NCBI GenBank assembly: GCA_905236465.1
Contig: CAJOQA010000190.1
Coordinates: 1 to 14,606, forward strand
DNA length: 14,606 nucleotides
Reading direction: 5' to 3'
Source: an uncultured Treponema sp.
GTDB taxonomy: Bacteria; Spirochaetota; Spirochaetia; Treponematales; Treponemataceae
Part shown: piece by piece, positions 7,764 to 13,277 of the stretch
How positions within the stretch are numbered: position 1 is the first letter of the stretch
Layout: each line of letters opens with the position of its first letter
Program-made: the position numbers and the translations under genes
The notes under the pieces: model-generated
Database searches by the model: none
What the model was told of the DNA's origin: nothing
Seen by the model: the letters and a program-made list of their open reading frames with translations, nothing else

Positions 7764-9515
7764 ATGACAGACAACAAGGAAATAACGGAATTCAGCGCAA
7801 AGATATTAAAAGCAGGGCAACTTCCCAACATCACATCCGCTCTATTGATTTTTCTCTACTCCTCTTTTTTCATGGGACTAAGACCTGCCCAAACTTTTTG
7901 GGCACTAGTAATTTCTGCTGCGGTCGTAGCACTTGCGCAATTTATCCTCTCCCCTATCACTAACCCCATATTGACAAAAGAGCTTTCTAAAAATCTCTCT
8001 GATTGGGAAGAAAGGGGAGAAACTTTTACTGACGATGAAAGAACCCAACTTTTTGAACAAGCATTGAGCTTTCCGCAAAAAAAATCTTTTGAAACATACC
8101 TTTACTTTTTTACCTGCTCAACAGTCATCTTTATAGGTCTCCACTTTATTCCCCTTATAGGCATAAGCTTTAGGACAAGTTTCATTTGCTACATAGTCTG
8201 CATCCTAGTCTCTTACTTTGCAGCAATATTTGCCTTTGCCTACTCAGAAGGAATATGCAGCGACTATGCCAGGAAAATAATCAGGCAGGGGGTAAACAAT
8301 AAATACGTAAGCGAGAACAGGCCATTTGGTCTTTCCACAATTAACAGGGCAATTTTCTATCTTATAATCCCCTCCCTTGTAACAACACTGCTTACTTTTT
8401 TGATAATGGCAGGTAGTTTAGGAGAAATAAACGGAACAATTCCCAGTGCTAGTCAGCAGATTTCTAAAATCTCTGTCATTTCATCTATAAACGTTCTTAT
8501 CTGCCTGATTCTCTGCTACATGCACCACAAAAATATAAAGGCCGCGAATAAAAAACTTGAAGATTCCCTCTTGCAAATAATACACACTGGCTCAATATCA
8601 ACCTACACAGATACAGACTTAGGGGATAAAATTCAATACAATATCTTTCTATTGAATAAAACAATGGGCAGGTTTAAAAAGCTGCTTGAAAAATCAAGTA
8701 AGATTGGAAGCAACGTCCTAAAGACAATTGACGATTTATCCGTAATCTCCAAAGAACTTTCTTCTACAGCAATCTCACAAAGCGCAAGTGTAAAAGAAAT
8801 AAATACAACTATGGAAGACTCCAATGCCTTTTCGCAAAACATTGCCAGGCGCATAACAAATGTTTCTATGGGAACAGAGGAAACATTCAACGATGTTTCT
8901 TCAGGCTCAACAGTCATACAAGAAATTCTTGAGCAAATGGTTCAAATCAACTCCGCGAACGAATCCATAATCAACGGAATAAAGGATTTAAGCAAGCAGA
9001 TAGACAGCATTGGAAATGTAATTTCTATAATCAATGACATTGCAGACCAAACAAAAATCATAGCCTTTAATGCAGAGCTTGAGGCGGTAAGCGCGGGAAA
9101 CGAAGGCCATAACTTTCATATTGTGGCAACAGAAATCCGCCGCCTTGCAAATAGCACTACGAGCAGCATTAAGGAAATCAATGCAAATATAGAAAACATC
9201 AAAAGCTCAGCAAACAATTTAATTGATTCTTCCCAAACACTCACTGGCTTTATAAATGACGAAAGGGGGCTTGCAGCAGAACTAGAAGACTATTTTTCTC
9301 AAATAAAGGATACCGCAGACCAAACATCTTCTAAGGCTAGTGAAATTACAAGCATAGTTGAGCAACAGACAAATTCTTTTGGGCAGATAGTAACGACACT
9401 AAAGCAGATTGGGGAAGGAATTGACAGTTTTGCGTCTTCCACAAAAGCAATTTCTACTACAGCAGAAAGTGTGCAGGCTATAGCCTCTAAGCTAGGAAAT
9501 ATAAGCTTAAGCTAA
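7764..9515 (+). CDS. Six-helix membrane chemoreceptor (MCP-like), fourth paralogue, last gene of operon
   Basis: This 583-residue paralogue is closest in its signalling tip to a standard MCP among the four: DIADQTKIIAFNAELEAVSA, then GNEGHNFHIVATEIRRLA (tip ~425-462). Helices lie at ~21-39, 43-64, 110-133, 136-160, 194-216 and 236-253, and the outward loops are short. The N-terminal QLPNITSA motif, the QFILSP motif at the end of helix 2 and the IIRQGVNNK loop all have counterparts in the other three. HAMP-like segment ~258-308 (DLGDKIQYNIFLLNKT). The ribosome-binding site AGGAG (7753-7757) overlaps the preceding TAG stop; the gap is 9 bases. The stop codon overlaps the end of the convergent peptidase gene. 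No CheR pentapeptide. Function by family: membrane sensor for a chemosensory array; signal unknown. Confidence 0.87.
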   Translation: MTDNKEITEFSAKILKAGQLPNITSALLIFLYSSFFMGLRPAQTFWALVISAAVVALAQFILSPITNPILTKELSKNLSDWEERGETFTDDERTQLFEQALSFPQKKSFETYLYFFTCSTVIFIGLHFIPLIGISFRTSFICYIVCILVSYFAAIFAFAYSEGICSDYARKIIRQGVNNKYVSENRPFGLSTINRAIFYLIIPSLVTTLLTFLIMAGSLGEINGTIPSASQQISKISVISSINVLICLILCYMHHKNIKAANKKLEDSLLQIIHTGSISTYTDTDLGDKIQYNIFLLNKTMGRFKKLLEKSSKIGSNVLKTIDDLSVISKELSSTAISQSASVKEINTTMEDSNAFSQNIARRITNVSMGTEETFNDVSSGSTVIQEILEQMVQINSANESIINGIKDLSKQIDSIGNVISIINDIADQTKIIAFNAELEAVSAGNEGHNFHIVATEIRRLANSTTSSIKEINANIENIKSSANNLIDSSQTLTGFINDERGLAAELEDYFSQIKDTADQTSSKASEITSIVEQQTNSFGQIVTTLKQIGEGIDSFASSTKAISTTAESVQAIASKLGNISLS

Positions 9516-10409
9516 GTTCTTTGCTCGTGCAAGAACTTCTAGAACATTTTTCATAACGGTAAAACTTTCAGCCGTAAGGGAAGATTCGTTGTCGTAGGGG
9601 GTATGAAAAAGTCTCCAAGTATACGGCAACCTTTCCTTGTAGCTGTATTCAATTTTACCTGAAGTCATCCGCTCCTTTTTGCTGCTTTCCCTGTTCATTA
9701 CCGCATCCTTAAGTTCAGGGTGCTTGTTCAGCTCCCGTGCATACAGGGATGCTTCTTGGGCGGGCAACATTGTAATGGCAACTGCGGGAATCCCACAAGC
9801 TAAAAAAGAGGCATTATCGCTATAGGGAACGGGCAGCGTCATCCAGCGACCAGGACTTGCCAAGCGTAAAATTTCTTGGGTCCTGTCAAAAAGATCTGAA
9901 AATTTCTTTACAAAGCTAAGGGGTGTTTTTTCAGGCAGCTCTGTTCTTGCAAGAACAGGAATTTCCCCCCTTCCGCAAGAATCAAAAACATAAACGTCAT
10001 CATTTGTAATTCCAAGCCTTTTAAAAACATTTGCAATTCCAAATGCCCCCTGCTCACTGACCCCCGTATTCCACCCCAGTTCCTCTCCGTCAGTAAAAAA
10101 AATGCGGACATTGTGGAACATGGGAAAAGAATTTCAGGAAACAGCCCAATTCATAATCTGCCAGTCAGCTGCAGAGTTATCATTTGCACCAGGACTCCCT
10201 TCTACCCTATCGTAGTGGGCAATAACTGTCTTTATCTTGTATTGTGGATTGTAGAATTGTTTTGGGAACTGAATCAAAATGTGATTTTTGCCTTCAATTA
10301 CAGTTTTAACAGATTCAACTCCATGTGATAACAACCAGGATTGAATAATATCTGCCCTATTTGCATTAGGAGCAATATAATCTGTAAACTCTTTCGGCAA
10401 AAATCCCAT
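9507..10409 (-). pseudogene. M28-family metallopeptidase, interrupted by one in-frame TGA
   Basis: Read on the minus strand from the ATG at 10409, the frame gives 91 residues, a TGA at 10136-10134, then continues without a frame change to a stop at 9507. Both halves belong to one M28 zinc aminopeptidase of about 300 residues. The metal and catalytic positions are recognisable: His65-Asp67 (IAHYD) and Asp77 (GANDNSAA) before the stop, then Glu109-Glu110 (TDGEELG), Asp143 (VFDSCG), a PYSDNASF segment and His269 (FHTPYDN). No signal peptide is seen, so the intact protein would be cytoplasmic. The ATG at 10121 after the stop has no Shine-Dalgarno sequence, and a product from it would lack two metal ligands. 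AAGGAG at 10420-10415 supports the start and overlaps the stop codon of the RRM gene, 9 bases upstream, so the two are co-transcribed. Nonsense mutation, sequencing error and readthrough remain possible. Confidence 0.8.
9514..9538 (+). terminator. Hairpin at the end of the receptor operon, weak terminator candidate
   Basis: AAGTTCTTTGC (9514-9524) can pair with GCAAGAACTT (9529-9538): ten base pairs with one bulged T and a TCGT loop. It begins inside the receptor stop codon and lies within the last codons of the convergent peptidase gene. The downstream T-run is poor (CTAGAACATTTTT), so factor-independent termination is uncertain. It may serve the convergent overlap in other ways. Confidence 0.3.
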
Positions 10410-10418
10410 AAAATCTCC

Positions 10419-10745
10419 TTAAAAGTCCCTATTTTCCCTACGGTTAAATGAAGACCTTGAAGAAAAATTGCGAGGTCCTCTGTTAAAATCTCTAGGTTTT
10501 CTTTCTTCTGCTACATTAACACGGACACGACGACCGTCTATTTCTTTACCGTTAAGGGCTGCAATAGCCTTGTCGGCGGCAACCTCATCTGCAAGTTCTA
10601 CAAAACCGAAGCCCTTTGACTGCTGAGTATCGCGGTCTTTGATGACGACTGATGAAAGAACCTCACCATAAGAAGAAAAAACACTGCTAAGAGTTTCCTC
10701 GCTTGTAGCATAATTCAAGTTGCCAACATAAATTTTTTTGGACAT
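10419..10745 (-). CDS. Short RRM-domain RNA-binding protein with Arg-rich tail
   Basis: The 108-residue protein is a single RNA recognition motif (residues ~3-80). RNP2 is IYVGNL (5-10) and RNP1 is KGFGFVEL (44-51); their aromatic residues Tyr6, Phe46 and Phe48 are the expected RNA-stacking positions. Residues 81-108 form a basic, Arg/Ser/Asn/Phe-rich disordered tail. This layout matches the small bacterial RRM proteins of cyanobacteria, spirochaetes and other groups, which bind single-stranded RNA; a target cannot be read from the sequence. The start is supported by AAAGGA about 7 bases upstream and by a good promoter at 10805-10833. The gene leads a two-gene transcript with the broken M28 peptidase. 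No functional link between the two is evident. Confidence 0.92.
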   Translation of the reverse strand: MSKKIYVGNLNYATSEETLSSVFSSYGEVLSSVVIKDRDTQQSKGFGFVELADEVAADKAIAALNGKEIDGRRVRVNVAEERKPRDFNRGPRNFSSRSSFNRRENRDF

Positions 10746-10804
10746 AAAATAATCCTTTACCGACTAACGGCCTGATAATTTGCTGAAAAATAGCTTATAA
10801 ATTC

Positions 10805-10833
10805 AGAATATTCCAATTTTTTTTACTTGTCAA
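10805..10833 (-). promoter_or_regulatory. Sigma-70-type promoter of the RRM-peptidase transcript
   Basis: On the minus strand, a perfect -35 TTGACA (10833-10828) is followed after exactly 17 bases by TATTCT (10810-10805). Transcription would begin near 10798, leaving a leader of about 50 bases before the RRM start codon at 10745. Confidence 0.7.
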
Positions 10834-10871
10834 GTTATTTTAGCACAGCGACAGCACTTACTTTTTTAGTC

Positions 10872-10936
10872 GTCATTCCGAACTTGTTTCGGAATCTATA
10901 AAGCCTTTATAGCCCCTGAAACAAGTTAAGGGTGAC
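10872..10936. repeat. Imperfect palindromic repeat element
   Basis: The left arm carries GTCATTCC, AACTTGTTTC (10881-10890) and CTATAAAG (10896-10903). The right arm carries CTTTATAG (10905-10912), GAAACAAGTT (10918-10927) and TGAC (10933-10936), the reverse complements in mirrored order. The whole unit could fold into one long hairpin or cruciform. Its look is that of dispersed intergenic palindromes found in many copies in some bacterial genomes; only one copy lies in this window, so dispersal is inference. Confidence 0.6.
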
Positions 10937-10962
10937 ATCCTAACCTTTCAAAATTGGGTAAA

Positions 10963-10996
10963 TGCTGTTGCCTGTTATTTTGGCAAAGCAATTTTT
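10963..10996 (+). terminator. Terminator-like hairpin with T-rich tail
   Basis: TGCTGTTGCC (10963-10972) pairs with GGCAAAGCA (10982-10990) as a nine-pair stem with one bulged G and a 9-base loop, followed by ATTTTTATT. It points rightward although no plus-strand gene lies immediately upstream. It could shield the following promoter from read-through, or be fortuitous. Confidence 0.35.
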
Positions 10997-11009
10997 ATTC
11001 CTTTTCTAG

Positions 11010-11038
11010 TTGTTTTTTGCCGAAATTTATGTTAAAAT
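11010..11038 (+). promoter_or_regulatory. Candidate sigma-70-type promoter of the Cache chemoreceptor gene
   Basis: TTGTTT (11010-11015), a 17-base spacer and TAAAAT (11033-11038) make an acceptable promoter. Transcription would begin near 11045, leaving about 45 bases of leader. The predicted start falls inside the inverted repeat at 11043-11059. Confidence 0.5.
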
Positions 11039-11042
11039 AAAA

Positions 11043-11059
11043 TAGCTATTGTATAGCTA
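11043..11059. promoter_or_regulatory. Perfect inverted repeat at the predicted transcription start (possible operator)
   Basis: TAGCTAT, a TGT spacer and ATAGCTA form a perfect 7-base inverted repeat immediately after the -10 element. The position suits a repressor site or a small 5' leader hairpin; no regulator can be named. Confidence 0.35.
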
Positions 11060-11090
11060 ACTTCGCATTTTTACAGAATAGGATATTTAC

Positions 11091-13193
11091 ATGGCTAAGA
11101 AACAGAAAGCATTAGACAGATTTGAAAAAAATGCAAAAAGAGATGTCTCAATTAAGACTAAATTTTTGCTTATCGTAGGATTGGCAGTTTGTGTAGCTAC
11201 AATTGCCATTGTTATAACAGCTTTAAGCGTCTTTGCTAAACAACTAAAATCAAAAACAGAGCAAGACTTAGTTGATACTTCATCGGGAGCCATAAGGGTT
11301 CTTGATGACTGGATAGTAACCCTAAAAACCTGCAGCGTCTTACTTGCTGACAGGGCAGACATACAGGAAGCCGTGGCTTATGAAGACAAAGGTTCATTAA
11401 AAAATATAGTTAGTGTCTTTTCAAGCGATATGGACTATGAAGGTTTAGCGATTGTAAACAAAAGCGGTGTTGTTATATCTGGTGATAAAATGAGGGAGGG
11501 GCAAAACCTTTCCTCTGTTACCGTTATACAAAATGCCTTACGCGGAAGTACAGTTTCTGGCTTTGAACCAATAGGTGAATTTACTTACGGTGCAATATTT
11601 TCAGCCCCAATAAAATATGAAGGTAGAGTTGTTGGAGCAGTCGTAACAGTCTACGATCTTACAACAGAAGATTTTATCTCCCTTATGAAGAATGCCTATG
11701 CGGTTGAATGTACTATTTTCAGCAACACAACAAGAGCAGCAACAACACTGCCAGGAATGCAAGGAACCACACTGGATAACCCAACAGTTGTAAACAGAGT
11801 ATTGCAAGGTGGCAGTACTTTTAACGGGGAAGTAAAAGTATCTGGGGAAACCTATTTCTGTGTTTATGCCCCCTTAAATAATGCGAACGGTACCACAACT
11901 GGTATGATTTTTATAGCAAAGGATTTGAGCGTCGTAAATGCAACCGTAAACAATACATTGTATTGGGTTGTTCCCGTTGCTGCCGCAATAGTGCTTATAC
12001 TGATCGGCATAACATGGAAATTCGCTTCTTGGATCATGTGGCGCATAAAGAACGTCACGGACTTCCTGCAGGAACTTTCATCCGGCGAGGCAGACCTTAC
12101 AAAGAGGTGCAACCTCTATGTACGCGATGAGTTGGGAGACCTTATCATCTACTTCGATCTCTTTATGGACAAGCTACACGAAATTGTACGGGAAGTTAAA
12201 GAATCAAAGAACAACCTTGCTTCAGGTGGCGCAACGCTTTACGACAGCATCCATGAAACTTCTGGCGCTATAACAGAGATTATGGCTAATATAGAAAGCG
12301 TCCACAACCAAATCCAGACCCAGAACACCAGCGTAGAAAGTTCAAGCGACAATGTTGGAATCATCTCTGAATCTATAGAACACCTTGATAACCTTATAGA
12401 AAGCCAGAGTTCTGGTGTAACACAGGCCTCAGCTGCGGTTGAACAGATGATAGGAAACATTGAGGCAGTAAACAAGTCTGTTGACAAGATGAGTTCATCT
12501 TTTGATGAGTTGCAGCAGAACGCGGAGATAGGCTTCAAGAAGCAGCAGGAAGTAAACGAAAGGATTCAGCAAATCGAAAGTCAGTCTGAAATGCTGCAGG
12601 AAGCAAACACAGCTATTTCTTCTATTGCGGAGCAGACAAACCTTCTTGCCATGAACGCGGCAATTGAGGCTGCCCACGCAGGAGACGCCGGTAAGGGATT
12701 TGCAGTAGTTGCAGATGAAATCCGTAAGCTTTCTGAAACTTCTTCTGCCCAGTCTGCAACAATCGGGCAACAGCTTAATATGATTAGGGAATCTATTACA
12801 AACGTTGTAGCATCTTCAAGCGAATCAAGCAACGCCCTTGCAACAGTTTCCACAAAAATCAGGGAAACAGACCAGCTTGTCTTGCAGATTAAGGCCGCAA
12901 TGGAAGAGCAGAACGCAGGTTCAAAGCAGATTACAGATACCTTGCGCAACATGAACGACAGTACCCTTGAAGTACATAAGTCTTCAAAGGAAATGTCTGC
13001 ACAAAGTTCTTCAATAGTCGGGGAAATGACTTCATTGCGCAACGCGACAAGTGCAATGAATGAAAGCATGAAAGAAATGATGATTGGCGCAAAGCAGATT
13101 AACGAGAACAGCTCTACAATGAGCGACATTGCAGGTCATGTAAAGGGTGCAATTGACAAGATTGGAGCTCAAATAGACCTCTTTAGCGTTTAA
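11091..13193 (+). CDS. Methyl-accepting chemotaxis protein with Cache-type extracytoplasmic sensor domain
   Basis: The 700-residue receptor has the classical plan. A membrane helix at ~24-48 is followed by an extracytoplasmic region (~49-287) that begins with a long helix and then shows two PAS-like halves (around 118-190 and 206-280), consistent with a Cache-type sensor for small molecules. A second helix (~289-310) leads to HAMP (~312-365, RDELGDLIIYF) and the signalling coiled coil. The hairpin tip is canonical: EQTNLLAMNAAIEAAHAGDAG (roughly 514-534), then KGFAVVADEIRKLSE. It should therefore bind the standard CheA/CheW pair and act in chemotaxis. No CheR pentapeptide is present; the C-terminus is QIDLFSV. 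The start has TAGGA at 11079-11083, 7 bases upstream. It appears monocistronic, with its own promoter and terminator. Compared with the four operon receptors, its C-terminal arm after the tip is about 30 residues longer. Ligand unknown. Confidence 0.93.
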   Translation: MAKKQKALDRFEKNAKRDVSIKTKFLLIVGLAVCVATIAIVITALSVFAKQLKSKTEQDLVDTSSGAIRVLDDWIVTLKTCSVLLADRADIQEAVAYEDKGSLKNIVSVFSSDMDYEGLAIVNKSGVVISGDKMREGQNLSSVTVIQNALRGSTVSGFEPIGEFTYGAIFSAPIKYEGRVVGAVVTVYDLTTEDFISLMKNAYAVECTIFSNTTRAATTLPGMQGTTLDNPTVVNRVLQGGSTFNGEVKVSGETYFCVYAPLNNANGTTTGMIFIAKDLSVVNATVNNTLYWVVPVAAAIVLILIGITWKFASWIMWRIKNVTDFLQELSSGEADLTKRCNLYVRDELGDLIIYFDLFMDKLHEIVREVKESKNNLASGGATLYDSIHETSGAITEIMANIESVHNQIQTQNTSVESSSDNVGIISESIEHLDNLIESQSSGVTQASAAVEQMIGNIEAVNKSVDKMSSSFDELQQNAEIGFKKQQEVNERIQQIESQSEMLQEANTAISSIAEQTNLLAMNAAIEAAHAGDAGKGFAVVADEIRKLSETSSAQSATIGQQLNMIRESITNVVASSSESSNALATVSTKIRETDQLVLQIKAAMEEQNAGSKQITDTLRNMNDSTLEVHKSSKEMSAQSSSIVGEMTSLRNATSAMNESMKEMMIGAKQINENSSTMSDIAGHVKGAIDKIGAQIDLFSV

Positions 13194-13208
13194 GATTTAA
13201 CTCTAAAG

Positions 13209-13237
13209 TTGCCTTAAAGTGCCTTTTCTGCTATACT
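13209..13237 (+). promoter_or_regulatory. Promoter of the M16-like gene, predicting a leaderless or near-leaderless transcript
   Basis: TTGCCT (13209-13214), 17 bases, then TATACT (13232-13237) is a good sigma-70-type match. The expected transcription start (about 13243-13245) is immediately before the ATG at 13246. No Shine-Dalgarno sequence precedes that ATG, which fits initiation on a leaderless mRNA. Confidence 0.55.
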
Positions 13238-13277
13238 TTTTCATTATGAAAATCAAGCAGAACAAGGCACTTTTTTT
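13216..13277 (+). terminator. Rho-independent terminator of the Cache chemoreceptor gene, overlapping the start of the next gene
   Basis: AAAGTGCCTTTTCTGC (13216-13231) pairs with GCAGAACAAGGCACTTT (13257-13273) over 16 base pairs with a single bulged C. The 25-base loop includes the next gene's -10 element and start codon. The right arm ends in a run of seven T (13271-13277). Stem length and T-tract are typical of intrinsic terminators; the overlap with coding sequence is unusual. Confidence 0.65.

Larger units (their letters stand above)
10746..11090. other. Divergent intergenic region (345 bases)
   Basis: No protein gene or tRNA is visible here. It contains, left to right, the minus-strand promoter of the RRM gene, a 65-base palindromic repeat, a terminator-like hairpin pointing right, a plus-strand promoter candidate and an inverted repeat just before the chemoreceptor gene. 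Each is listed separately. Confidence 0.8.

Noticed and set aside
10100..10136. Selenocysteine insertion at the TGA in the M28 gene
   Set aside because: No stable stem-loop is seen in the bases just after the TGA, and the site is not a catalytic or metal-binding position of the family.
9908..10328. Open frames at 9908-10111 (-) and 10113-10328 (+) around the peptidase
   Set aside because: Low-complexity, unrecognisable translations out of frame with the conserved M28 residues; shadows of the real gene.
11000..11026. Sigma-28 (flagellar) promoter before the Cache receptor
   Set aside because: GCCGAAAT at 11019-11026 resembles the -10 GCCGATAA, but no TAAA-type -35 element occurs at the proper distance.
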